A stretch of DNA of 64,000 bases from Dicyema japonicum. Lineage: Eukaryota; Dicyemida; Rhombozoa; Dicyemidae. Of this stretch, positions 34,151-44,761 are shown one piece after another. The stretch's first letter is position 1; each line of letters begins with the position of its first letter. The translations under genes were made by a program, and so were the position numbers. The stretch lies in assembly GCA_011109175.1 (NCBI GenBank), contig RDEW01000008.1, positions 1,600,513-1,664,512 of the forward strand, written 5' to 3'. The notes under the pieces were generated by a model, which was not told where the DNA came from, made no database searches, and saw nothing but the letters and a program-made list of their open reading frames with translations.

Positions 34151-34159
34151 GAAAAATAT

Positions 34160-34670
34160 ATTTTTTATTTATTGGGTTTTAATTTTTCTTGTTCAATTCT
34201 ATATAATGTCAGTAATTTATAGTTCTTGAGATTTGAGCTTTAGAACTGGTTCTTCCGAAAACCTTCAAAGTTTAACTTTCTCGTTTATGATATGGGCATC
34301 ATCCGTCTCTGGCTGGGAGAAAAGTTTGGGATATCTTTGCTACCCTGGACCACCAGGTCTCGACGTCAAAATAATGTATCTTTGGAGCGCCCTGTCTTAG
34401 CGGCGTTTTGTGACGGTTACCAGTTTCCTATAAGTTAGCGAAACTTTCATTATCTCTTACGTTCTGGTAGCGCACAGGCCACCAACCTACTGCACCAATA
34501 AAGTGAAGCATTTTCTTCACTTCATTAGAAGATTTCATACCTGGCGACGTTCTGCCTTGTCTTTTTCGCTCATATATAGACACAATGAAACGAGGTTAAC
34601 ATTTCTACAATTAAATTTTTAGGGGATGATCTAATAAAAAACAAATATAAAATTAAAAAAAATGAAATAC
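34160..34670. other. unassigned spacer with a GC-richer patch
   Basis: 34300-34600 is GC-richer than its surroundings and has a short palindromic stretch (AAGTGAAG...CTTCACTT) near 34500. No coding frame or known repeat was recognised. Confidence 0.35.
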
Positions 34671-34841
34671 ACTTAATCATTTTTTGCATATATCATCAAT
34701 ATCTGGTCGTATGGCTGACAACACCACTCGCATTTCTGCATAAATATTTTTCAAAATTTCCCGTTTTTTTTTATTTAATTTGAAAACAGCGTAGAAAAAT
34801 TGTTTCTCATAAATATGTCGTTGAAAATTGTCAAAAAATTG

Positions 34842-35330
34842 TTAGTGCTTGTGTAGATGATATGTGATATATGTTTCCAGAATTCCGTTAAACAGTTCAA
34901 TAAGTTCTTTATTTTCTTTAGCAGATAAGTGTTCTAAAACACAATGAGATGATTCTATCTCATTATTTTTAGATTTAACTAATGAAACAAGTCCATTAAC
35001 ACGACCAGACTTACACGGGGCTCTATTTGTACCTATAACAATACAATTGGCAAATGCAATATTATTGAAATTGAAATAATCATTCATTATCGTGAACATT
35101 TCAATTGCTCGAGTAGTAATTAAAATAGGCTTACATAACAAGTATTGTTCTGTAATTTTCCCAAAATTGACAAATCGTATATATGCCAACAAATGTGAAA
35201 TTCCTGAAATGTCTGGATTCATCAAGTTGTAATAAAAAACGAGTTTCATTAATAGAAAATAAGACATTGTTTTCAATATTCTCCGACAAAGAACAGATGA
35301 GACAGTGTTTTCTGACAAAGGTATTTTCAT
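34842..35330 (-). CDS. RasGEF-domain-like protein fragment
   Basis: A 162-residue minus-strand ORF. The segment FVNFGKITEQYLL, then ITTRAIEMFTIMNDYFNFNN and IAFANCIVIGTNRAPCKSGR resembles the middle of RasGEF catalytic domains (FN...W...IL, R..v...FI.IA..L..LNNF, ...I..GL....I.RL). LSAKENKELIELFNGILE fits the following helix. Beyond the stop at 34842 the same frame stays open for about 55 codons (QRHIYEKQFFYAVFK), so the TAA may be a mutation or mark a missed intron. The upstream half of a RasGEF domain was not found. The identification is by pattern only; an alternative is an unrelated helical protein. Confidence 0.4.
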   Translation of the reverse strand: MKIPLSENTVSSVLCRRILKTMSYFLLMKLVFYYNLMNPDISGISHLLAYIRFVNFGKITEQYLLCKPILITTRAIEMFTIMNDYFNFNNIAFANCIVIGTNRAPCKSGRVNGLVSLVKSKNNEIESSHCVLEHLSAKENKELIELFNGILETYITYHLHKH

Positions 35331-36834
35331 TATTTTTTGTTCATATTTATGACCAAATATGGCCCGGCTTTAACTTTTAGATTGCATCTGTGATTATGGC
35401 CTCCTCGTTTTCTAATTTTTCATCATAATAGCGTACATTATTTGCCTTTAAAAAAAGTTTACTTCATTTAATAAAATATTTTCCTTCTTTTTTATATCCT
35501 TATTTCCTTATATCCTTCTTCCTCATATCTTTAAGTAAAACCGTCAAAATTCTGATATCTTTTGATCAGTATATGATAGGAAAAAGTCAATTTGTCTAAT
35601 GATTTCAATATTTTTCTTCAACTGAAAGATTTATACATTTTCTTGACATATTTGAGGAGCTAAAACAATTAAATCTTAGGTTATCAACAACCTGCTGGCT
35701 ATTCAAGCGAATCTCGCTCGCTATCCTGAGAGGAAATAGCCACGCAGTCAGGGCAGCCTCTATATAACCGTTTACTCTATTTTCTTTTTTCAATGAAATT
35801 TAAATAATTAAAAAAAACAAAGAAGTGAAATTATTTCTTTAATTTAAAAAGAAAAATGTAAATAAATTTATATTATAACTTTTTAAAATAAATTTTAATG
35901 AACTATTTTTTAAAAAGATAGCGGTTTAATAAAACTGGCGGTTAGTAGAGAGTTTGCCATATGATTTTTGGGATTTTCGTTAAAATTTGGCGGTTAATAA
36001 AAATAAGAAAATTGTAGCAGATATGAGTTATTTGAAAATTCAAATTAGTTCAATCAGTCCAACAGTAAAAGAAAACGAATTTTTATTAGAGAATTAAATA
36101 AGAATGTCATCATAGAGCTTCATCGAGTTATCCAAGGTAACTAAGAGAAAAATAAACCTGTAAATCATTCAAACCCGGCTAATTTAAATTCCCTGTTTCG
36201 ATTCAACGAAAACAACATTTCAACTTCCTAGAAATAGGTCTTTTCAATCGCATTGGTAATAAACATAGTTAATACTTAGGTCTCTATATTTAGCGCAAAT
36301 AATTCATATATATCAAAGTCAATAACCTGATACGTATTGGAAAAGTCCAGAGCCTCTAATACATATCTACTTCTTGATCACAATATGATTGGCCCCTCAT
36401 CTCATAAACATTCATGTGATTAGGGAGATCAGCCACGTTTTGGCAAAGTTCTTTAACAAGAAACATGATGATTGAAAATAGCACGGGAACCTCAAAAAAA
36501 AAAACCTTGTCAAATCTCATTTCCAATATTCTACCTGAGTTGTTCAATTTCAAACTTAAAGTTTATCAGACTAAATAAAGATGCCTTGTTTTATGTCTCA
36601 GTTTCAGGACTACAAATATCATAGTACTTGAAGAAGTGCTTCGCTAATAATACACGGAAAAATCCCCGACTTTCCCGAACACAATTATCAAACTGTTAAC
36701 TAACTGAAACAGAATCATCTCACACTGTTCTGCGGTCGAAGTAGGATGCATACTTTACAACACTTTTTCTCAACAAGGGGCGAATTTTACTTGTTAAGGA
36801 GCAATTTTTTATTTAGTGATTTTTAAATTATAAT
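35331..36834. other. intergenic, AT-rich
   Basis: No confident gene. AATCTCGCTCGCTATC and GAGGAAATAGC near 35705-35740 resemble CGTATCTCGATAGCC and GAGGAAATAGC near 52755-52790, a small shared repeat. A 65-residue minus frame at 36356-36553 has no motif. Confidence 0.4.
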
Positions 36835-36965
36835 AATAATAACAACACCAGAGACTACGGTTACAAAAACTAACTAATCACGTGATCCAGCACGCTCTAC
36901 CAGAACCTCAACTTGGTCCAATTCTCCTCCCTTGACCACAAAAGCACGTATCGGCCAGAATAACT
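36835..36965 (-). repeat. second copy of the TTA-tailed repeat
   Basis: Same order as 10306-10450: on the minus strand TGGATCACGTG, TTAGTTAGTTTTTG, GTAACCGTAGTCTCTGGTG, then (TTA)n. Probably a truncated LINE-A relative. Confidence 0.55.
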
Positions 36966-37530
36966 GAATAAAAAACATAAAAAAAACAAGGACAAAAGAA
37001 GAAAAATAAATTCATTAATAAATGCCTACAATCCACAAACTACTCAAGATTTTTCTATTAATATAAAGTCGCGTATTTTTTGCCAATACTGTTTTTTTAA
37101 TTATTTTATTATATACAACCTCCATTGTCAAGAGTGCAATACCTCCATATGTAGAAATGTCTTTTAAACATATTGCCCAAAGGGAATCTTAAGAATTATT
37201 AAAAACTATTCCATTCAGTAACTTACAATGCTAGGATGATTTGATGATATATAATCGTTACTTTTAAAAACATTTAAATCTAGAAAAAAACTCATATAAT
37301 ATAGTCTCTGCAATAGCGATGATCGCAAATACTATGCATTTATGAATTTTTAAAACAAAAATGCAAAATGCGATATTTATACATTGTATACAACGCAGGC
37401 AAAAGTTTGACGATAATTTATCGGTTAAACTGCATGAAAAATAAATATTGTAATACGAATTTACTTACTTTATCTCAAGCTATAATCACTTTTTCTAGAT
37501 TTTTAAAATTATTAACAGGTTTGAAAATTT
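36966..37530. other. unassigned AT-rich spacer
   Basis: No gene or repeat was recognised; a plus-strand ORF starting at 37368 is not supported by any motif. Confidence 0.35.
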
Positions 37531-37531
37531 T

Positions 37532-37800
37532 TTATAATGGCGATACGAAAAAAGAGATTGAGAAACACTGCTTTACAAGGATCAATTTGATCCATATATG
37601 TATTGTGAACCCTTTATTGGAGCATGGAAAAGATGGATCCTTTTTAGGATATCGCACATGGATTGTGGTCTTCGAGTAATTGGATCTCAAGATAGCTCTT
37701 AGGAATTGATAAAGGGAAGGAGAAGAAATAACCCTTTGATCAAGTAGGCAGTACCCTGGGAATCTTACCAACTCGACAGTAATAACAAGCTACTAGTATA
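37532..37800 (-). repeat. module downstream of receptor copy 2
   Basis: The minus-strand frame reads RFPGYCLLDQRVISSPSLYQ then FLRAILRSNYSK, and DPSFP. Related frames follow receptor copy 3 (LYQFLRGLMRSNILGRPL at 41235-41480) and copy 4 (LCIYQFLRGLMSSNILGRPL at 43594-43776). The module lies at the same place relative to the receptor each time, so it belongs to the duplicated unit. Its function is unknown. Confidence 0.5.
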
Positions 37801-37861
37801 AATTAATGAATAATTCAATGAGAAAAATTAAAACCCAACATATTATAAATTAAATTTTTTG

Positions 37862-38754
37862 CTAATTAAGGATTCTACAGAGAATCGTTGACATTTCTAA
37901 TATTTCGTCAATGATATATAAAAGTACACTGTAATCGTTGTTGTTATATGAACGAGCCTCATATAAATATCCTAAATACTCACTGTATTTCATATATATT
38001 GGAATTTGATTTGCTGTACAAATTCTTAAAAAGCACAAAATCCTAAGTAGTCTATACTCGACGTTTGATATATTTAAACAATTATAGTTTTTTAAATTAT
38101 TGGATTTCGTTATAAATTGTAATTTATCTGAATTTCCTAAAATGCAAATTTCAGTATTTTTGGAATTCCTTAACAAATTAATGACAATGTTAGCTTTCGT
38201 GGTGGAATTATATAAATGGTTCATGTTCTACAAATGTTATCAAATTAATTACTATCACTGAAAATTGTATTTTTTCGAATTCTTTAAATTTTTCGACCCA
38301 AATTCTGTTTAATTCCGTAAAATAATCTATTTGGTAAATATATTTGTCACGATTTTCTAAAAAACTAATAACGGAGTTAAATTTTATTGACTAAAACTAT
38401 AATTCCAAAATACCTCATTCAATTTATCCGTAATAAATATAACTTTATGGAGTGGTGTTAGATCTATCATTTGATTCTCAATACCAATGTAGATGTCTAA
38501 AAATAACAACATCTTCAAACATTCTGGACTTAGTCCCTGTTCTATACATTTTTTAAATCTGCAATTTCTACAATACCTGCTACCCCATGTATTTGGTCCG
38601 CAAGGAATTTGGCTATCACAGATAATTCGAGGGCATGATTTGATATGATATCTGTTAAGTTTATAATATTTTTTTACTTGAAAAATTGTTTACATGCAGT
38701 GCATATTCCCATCGTTGCATTACTTATCTTACCGCATACTCTGCATTGCGCCAT
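37862..38754 (-). CDS. divergent nuclear receptor, copy 2, intact
   Basis: ATG 38754-38752, stop at 37862. Three micro-introns at 38652-38677, 38391-38413 and 38228-38252 (26, 23, 25 nt, all GT-AG) leave 819 nt, 272 residues with no break. DBD: CRVCGKISNATMGICTACKQ, FFK|YHIKS, IICDSQIPCGPN, YCRNCRFKKCIEQG. Eight cysteines follow C-x2-C-x10-C-x2-C-x15-C-x5-C-x9-C-x2-C, i.e. the NR pattern except for x10 in place of x13. The first intron interrupts the DBD just after the first finger. The C-terminus NVEYRLLRILCFLRICTANQ and EYLGYLYEAR, IIDEILEMSTIL fits helices of a reduced ligand-binding domain. At 272 residues the protein is short for a receptor. It is the best candidate for a functional member of the local family. 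Confidence 0.8.
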
Positions 38755-38984
38755 TTTTTAATTTGTTGCTTATTCAAATATATATTATGTTATATGACTC
38801 AAGTATAAAATTTCATTAGCAGAGAGTAACATTATTTTTGGTACTTTTTGCATTATCTGGCTTCCACTTTATAGCGAATTAAAAAATAATTACTGTAATT
38901 AAAATTATATTTTATTAAAAAATTATTTTTATATTATATTCTTTGCATCTAGTTAACAACTGGTCATCTTTGTAATTTTTTAGA
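38755..38984. other. upstream region of receptor copy 2
   Basis: Includes the conserved block described at 33185-33257 (read on the minus strand). Beyond it nothing was recognised. Confidence 0.4.
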
Positions 38985-39400
38985 ATTTTTAATTTTATTT
39001 TCCTGTCTCCATAAAATCCTTGAAATAGCTAATTAGAATTTTCGTGTTGTTCTGTGTGCTTATTATTAACACTAACCCACATTCTAATGTATAAATTAGT
39101 AGTTGTAAACCGCTCAAAATGCTGTGTATGTGCACCCGTTGTAAAATCCACAAAATATTAGCGGCTATTGACTTTCAGATGATCATATCCCACCTCTTTG
39201 AGGGAATTTGGAATATCTTCTCCAGCAGTCACATAGGAACATCGATCATTATTCCACATTTTTAGGCCATTCTTAAAAATGGCAGTTGTCAGATTCTCCA
39301 TATTTCGGTTGGGGATTGCTTCCGAGAAACATTGTTTAGTTTCTCTGCATATCTCCCCGAATACCAATTGTTCGAGTAACATCCGGCCTTGGCTACACTT
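38985..39400 (-). mobile_element. Merlin-type transposase fragment (ISXO2-like/IS1595-related)
   Basis: The minus-strand ORF 39382-39158 reads EQLVFGEICRETKQCFSEAI then LKEVGYDHLKVNSR. After a frameshift comes YFVDFTTGAHTQHFER. These are the landmarks of the ISXO2-like DDE domain used by Merlin DNA transposons (VFGG..R...CF, GY.HL.VNH...FVD..TGAHTQ.IE). The central catalytic Asp region is altered (MWNNDRCSY). Inactive remnant; inverted repeats not identified. Confidence 0.75.
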
Positions 39401-41230
39401 TCTCTTTGAAAAATTAATTTCGTAATCTCAACACCATCCCCTCCACCTAATATTATTTGATTTTTTTCTTACCAATTTTTCATCTTGGAAGACGATTTAG
39501 CGATAACACGCATATTTCGCGCATATATACTGACCAATCGACTGTTGTAATCATGGCTCATCCAAGATTTTTTCCACGGAGTTCAACGAAGATATATTTT
39601 TGGTTCACATATATTAACCTAATCATATCCTCGAATTTTACTTTAGTTCCCTTTAACCACGTTCCCGTAAAAATTGATAATGATTTCAATATCGGTTCTC
39701 AGAGATAAGTTAGATCGGCACACTTTTTTTTATAATACTATGACCGATGGAATGTCTCAAATCTTAGAATGTCTCTAACACGCAATAATTCTAGGGTCAT
39801 TCTTCCGCAGCAATGGAAGCCGCGTTATTTTTACTATTAAAAAAACTTTCTCACTAAAAAAATTATTTTTTTAAACTCGCTAAAAATAGATGTCAGATTA
39901 TGGATATTTTTTCTTTAAATTGAATACTTTTTAATTGTTTAAAAACTCTACTATTATTTTACTTATTACATATTTTCAGATTTTTATTTCGAAAAAATTC
40001 AGTCCGACGAATTCCAGAAGTCAAGTAAACTTGACGGCTACGATAAAATTTCATTAGTAATAATTGTGAAAAATCATATATTACTCATTTCAGTTTTTTA
40101 AACACTTGTTTGACCCAATGTCATTAAACTTTAATAACTTATTTTTTAATTAAAATTTAATTAAAGTCAATAAAGTTAATTTTTGAGGCAAGGTCTCCAT
40201 TATGGTATGCAGGCATTGAGGACGCAATGGGGATTACCATATGTTTTGGAAGATTCATCGTTTCATTCTAGGCTCTTCCTTTTGCAGTTCTGCAAGCAAC
40301 CCGATTAACCCTGAAGTGCCGAAGCCAAAGGACATCAGACGTCTCAAGTTAGATCGACTGGAAGGCAAATCAATCCACAATGGCACCGTACTTCCTCCTT
40401 TCGACCTGCGCACAACGATTACTTGAGCAGATTTGCCTTCGAGAAAGTATTCGTGCACTTTGAATCTTAGGCAAGACACCATTCTCCACGGAATGGCCGT
40501 TACATAGTCCTGCCTCTTGCTATCACCAATTTAAAGTCCGACGGGTTCCAGAAGTCAAGTAAACTTAACAGATACGATAGCCTTCATGACAGTTGAGTTT
40601 AGAATGGTGTGACGAGGGAATCTCCCAGGGTTCTGTCTGCATGACAGAGTTAACCATCTACCGCACCGGAATCAGTGTTCTAACCAGATATCGAGGCTTA
40701 GCCGAAAAACAACTCCAACACGCATAGTAGTATCGCGATCCAGTAGAGTAACAAATATGTGTACCGGAAGGATCGAATTATCAGCGGACCCCACATTCAG
40801 AAATGTGCTGCGATGAGTATCTGCGAACATTCAAGTTCTTTTAATGCATTTCTCGAAGAATTTTATCCTACCAGTTTAGGATTAGGAAATGAATTTTTCG
40901 GAACATCTAGCATGATTGTAGTGCAGTGTCGCACAACCGTGTTACGCACATGGGCGTTAGTTGTGAGATTTGACTCTCGAATAGTGCGATATCAATCATA
41001 TGATTTGAAAAAAAATTCCTCAAAATTGTTCTTTTGCTAGAATAATCGTGCTTTTCAGGAGGCTGAAAACAAGATGGAGCACGTCGCCAATGATTGGAGC
41101 GAAACGAAGATAATTGATCTTTTTTGATACTCATTAAGGCACCCTTATGTGAGCTGCCAGGTCAGAGATAGTGAATTACGTGACGCAGCTCTAATATGAA
41201 TTTTTATTAATTTAATAACCCAGGATGTAC
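39401..41230. other. unassigned; GC-raised patch from about 40.2 to 41.1 kb
   Basis: 40200-41130 is visibly less AT-rich than the flanks. It has a 75-residue minus ORF at 40255-40482 (LEGKSAQVIVVRRSKGG, PLWIDLPSSRSNLRRLMSFG) and a 61-residue plus ORF over the same bases. I cannot say which is real, if either. A 45-bp direct repeat brackets part of it (separate entry). No known family recognised. Confidence 0.35.
40002..40583 (+). repeat. 45-bp direct repeat pair
   Basis: GTCCGACGAATTCCAGAAGT then CAAGTAAACTTGACGGCTAC at about 40002-40047 recurs as GTCCGACGGGTTCCAGAAGT then CAAGTAAACTTAACAGATAC at about 40538-40583. The coordinates span both copies and the DNA between. Could be solo ends of an unrecognised element. 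Confidence 0.6.
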
Positions 41231-41234
41231 CCTA

Positions 41235-41689
41235 AAAATGGTTAAGAATTATTTAGCGTCTAAATAAGGTAAATCTAGTTCTTACGGTAGAAGTGGGATG
41301 GATCCTTCTGAAAGTCAAGTTCATCCATATCTTCCATTATGAACTCTTCCAATGGAGTAGGAAAAAGAAAGATTTTTAGATGCCACCCAGAGTTAGGGGT
41401 CTTCCGAGTATGTTTGACCTCATGAGGCCTCTTAGGAATTGATAAAGGCAAAGAGAAGAAAGAATCCTTTCATTAATAAGAGGTGTAAGCTGGACGGTAA
41501 AAGCGATAAGTCTTCTTCCCTTCGTCTATTCGATTCGCATGGAATTTCATGCTGACAAATCATTTTAGGACATAATTTTACGTGGCTCCTATTAAGTTTA
41601 TAATATTTTCTACTTAAAAATTGTTTACATGCTTTGCATACTCCCGTCTTTGCATTACTTAGTCTACCGCATACTTTGCAACGCCTCAT
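41235..41689 (-). pseudogene. nuclear receptor copy 3, truncated and joined to the downstream module
   Basis: From ATG 41689 the minus strand reads CRVCGRLSNAKTGVCKACKQ then FLSRKYYKLNR, CQHEIPCESN. Homology then stops and the sequence runs into the LYQFLRGLMRSNILGRPL module normally found after the receptor. A deletion has removed the second finger and the ligand-binding part. The T run in CKQFL is one base shorter than in copies 1 and 2, which puts the 25-nt intron-equivalent in frame and unspliced here. Confidence 0.75.
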
Positions 41690-41699
41690 TTTTTAATTT

Positions 41700-41825
41700 T
41701 TGTTTTTTTTCCAAATATATAGTATATCATATGTTTCAAGTATAAAATTTCATTGATGGATAATAAAATTATTTTTTTAATTTTTAAAAATATTGAAATA
41801 TAAAACCTTCAGAGTATGGCCATTC
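41700..41825. other. upstream block of receptor copy 3
   Basis: Contains the conserved upstream block (GAAATTTTATACTTGAAACA on the minus strand) shared by the receptor copies. Confidence 0.4.
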
Positions 41826-41829
41826 CAAT

Positions 41830-42520
41830 CTTTTGTCTCAGCCATATCGCTTCTCGTTGATCCCTTTTCTTTCTGGAAAGCATTCCTCCGAGTTCGCGCA
41901 AGAACTCAGCCTTCATTAAACCAACGGCTCCCTATGACTCGACCGCAACAGGAGTAAATCGGAAGTGGTCCCCGAGGGAAGAATATTTCTTGTTTTTTAG
42001 GTTTTCCGCGGTCGAAGCAGCTGCTCCAGGTGTTTGAACCGATTTGAAAAGATTTGTGATTGAAAATATGTCAACACAAGTTGCATCCAGACCAAAAATC
42101 TTCCGGATGTGTAGGGGAAAAGGGTCATCCCGTCAGGTCTCTTTCCATCTTCTCGATCGAGACCCACTGGTTCAAGCTGATATGGGAAGCCTGTAGCCTT
42201 CAGAGCTCTGACGATCACAACGTTCAGAGCAGTGTGACGTGGTCCTCTTCCGGCGCTTTTCTGCAGGACAGCGGATGCAATCCCTTCGCATTGACTATTT
42301 TCTTGCATCGGCATCAGTGCTCCTGGCAAACGTCTAGTCCTAGCCTTTTTCCGATTCTAATACTCAAAGAATCGTCATCCAAAAAAGTCCCTAGGTTTGG
42401 GCAAGGTATGGCAGTAAGCCATGCTTCACTCCCTCCACTTGAAGCTGACACCAAACAAGCCAGACGATGTTGGTTTGCTTTTTTTTGAAGTCTTCCAAAA
42501 TTTTGGAGCAGACAGTTTTT
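41830..42520 (-). mobile_element. LINE-C C-terminal region, reverse
   Basis: The minus strand gives [20 protein letters not shown] (frame-shifted knuckle), [40 protein letters not shown] and GRFLVW. This is closely related to the intact copy at 24664-25611, including the CCTCGGGGAC/CACTTCC-type flanks. Catalytic PD is present; a frameshift follows LVW. Confidence 0.85.
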
Positions 42521-42849
42521 TATTAGATATTTTCAGATTTTACAATTTCTGAAAAAATAAAAATTTCATATTGATGAATTTCAAAAAATCATAGATTATT
42601 CATTATAGTTTTTAATATCGGTGTAGCCCTATGTCTTAGATAAGTGAATTCTTGGAGTCTGCCAAGAATGATACTACTAGTATCATTAGTATCATACTAG
42701 AACCACTCGATGGATTTCGATTTTGTATATTTTTATTATTCCACAATAAAATCTAGATACTGCAAGCTATGAACCAAGCCGAATGAGAAGCAAGTCAATG
42801 TCGCTTTTAATTACAAATCTATGCTTGTGGAAGTCAAAATTTAGTTCAT
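42521..42849. other. unassigned spacer
   Basis: ACTAGTATCATTAGTATCAT near 42680 is a small palindrome-like repeat. No gene was recognised. Confidence 0.35.
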
Positions 42850-43275
42850 TTTCCTAACTGCAAAGTACTCAAAAATCATGCCAATTCTGACTGAATCTGT
42901 ACTTACATTTACTAAATATTAGAGTCACCTTGAGTGATTTCTCAAATGAGTTCCAGGAAAGATTTAGTGATTTCTCATTATTTGAATTCCAATTTTCATT
43001 ATTCTTGGCACCTTTAACCTCTGATGTTGTCAAATCAGAAATAAACTTGCAGATGTATTAGAACTGCAGTCTGATTCTACACTCAGAGCAAAATACCTAG
43101 AGTGGGGATACTTGGCTTTTATTCATACTTTCCTGAAAAGTTTACGAACTTCAAAAAGTTTTCAACGGGTATTATGGAATGTTTGGTTCTACCTATGTGT
43201 GAGCAGTTGTTTTTCTTCATGAAATAACAAAATCTTCTCAGAGAACAAGGCAATCTGATGAAAACGTATCATTAC
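42850..43275 (+). mobile_element. hAT-family (ZBED5/FAM200-like) transposase C-terminus
   Basis: Frames read SNEFQERFSDFSLFEFQFSL then FLAPLTSDVV, LQSDSTLRAKYLE, and ECFGSTYVCEQLFFFMK. The F(S/G)STY.CEQ.FS.M box is the hAT dimerisation motif as found in ZBED5/FAM200-type proteins. Stops and frameshifts make it a remnant. Confidence 0.65.
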
Positions 43276-43509
43276 TAGGGCCATTTTTTGACTTCATAAA
43301 TTCGAAATTTTGTCCTAAAAACTGACTTTATTGACTTTAAAATTCCAAAATTTTGACTTTTTTGACTTTATGACAAAATTATCTAAAAAAATTTTTAATC
43401 AAAAACATTGTTAAAATATAGAATAACAAAATTCAAAACGTTTTCAGGTTAAAAATCTCGGTCTTAGATAGTAATTTTATCAATGGAATAAGATTTTTCA
43501 AATGCCCGT
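43276..43509. other. unassigned AT-rich spacer
   Basis: No gene or repeat was recognised. Confidence 0.4.
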
Positions 43510-43790
43510 ATATGCATAAGAATTATTTAGCGTCTAATTAAGGTAAATCCAGTTCTTACGGTCGAAGTGGGATGGATCCTTCCGAAAGTCAAGTTAATCC
43601 ATATCCGCCATTGTGAACTCTGCTAAATGAGTAGGAAAAGGAGGGATTTTTAGATTCCACCCAGGGTTAAGGGGTCTCCCGAGTATGTTTGAACTCATGA
43701 GGCCTCTTAAGAATTGATAAATGCAAAGAGAAGGAATCGTTTCACCAAGTAGGTAGTTGTGTTGGAATCTTGCCAACTGCTAGATGGTAC
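43510..43790 (-). repeat. module downstream of receptor copy 4
   Basis: LCIYQFLRGLMSSNILGRPL then NPGWNLKIPPFPTHLAEFTM on the minus strand. 43515-43600 is almost identical to 41250-41330, so these two modules separated recently. The frame continues past a stop as LDFRKDPSHFDRKNWIYL. Protein-like but unidentified. Confidence 0.5.
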
Positions 43791-43869
43791 TAACAATTTA
43801 CAAGTATAAATTACTGAATAATTGAATAAGAAAAATTATAAACCAACATATTATAAATTAATTTTTTTA

Positions 43870-44761
43870 CTAATTAAGGATTCTTTGAAGAATCGTTGAC
43901 ATTTCAAATATTTCTTTAATGACATAAAAAAGTAAACAGAAATCGTTGTTGTTACGCGAACGAACATCATATAAATATCCAAAATACTGTAAGCATTTAA
44001 AATATATTTGAATTTGATTTGCTATACAAATATTTAAAAAGCATAAAATCCTAAATAGTCTATACTCGACCTTTGATATATTTAAAAAATTTTTATAGTA
44101 TAGTAAATTATTGAATTTCATTAGAAATTGCAATTTGTTAGAATCTACAATGTCTAAAATTTCCCTATAGTTGCAATTCATTAAGCAATTAATGACAATA
44201 TTGGCATTTTTGGTAAAACTATAATAATTGTCCATATCCTATAAATTTTAAAAATTGATTACCGTTTCTGATAATTGTATTTGTTCGAATTCTATAAATT
44301 TGTCTACCCAAATTTTGTTCAATTTCGTAAAATAATCTTTTTGTAAAATATATTTTTCATGATTTTCTATAAAAGTTCTAACTGACTTAAATGTAATTGA
44401 CTAAAACTGTAATTCCAAAATACCTCATTCAATTTATTCATAATGTATAAAACTTTTTCCATTGGTGTTTTATTTTCTATTTTATTTTCAATACTATTAT
44501 AAATGTCTATGAATAAAAACATTTTCAAACATTGAGTGGTTAGTCCCTTCTGTATACATTTCCGGAATCTGCAGTGTCTACAATATCTTTTATTCCATCT
44601 AGTCGTTCGCATGGAATTTCACTTTGACATAATTTTTTAGGACATAAATTGATGTGTCTCCTATTAAGTTTATAATATTTTCTACTTGAAAAATCTTTAC
44701 ACGGAGTGCATATTCCCATAATTATATTATTTAGATTTCCACATACTCTGCAGGGCCTCAT
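43870..44761 (-). pseudogene. nuclear receptor copy 4, two single-base gaps
   Basis: ATG 44761, stop 43870. DBD: CRVCGNLNNIIMGICTPCKD then the intron-equivalent, RRHINLCPKKLCQSEIPC, YCRHCRFRKCIQKG. Two further introns (23 and 24 nt) precede the C-terminal exon, which has VEYRLFRILCFLNICIANQ, YFGYLYDVRSRN and IKEIFEMSTIL. One base is missing in the T run after CKD and one in the C-E-R region near 44607. With these aside the length (822 nt coding) equals copy 1. Whether the gaps are real or assembly errors cannot be told; if errors, this would be an intact gene. Confidence 0.7.
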
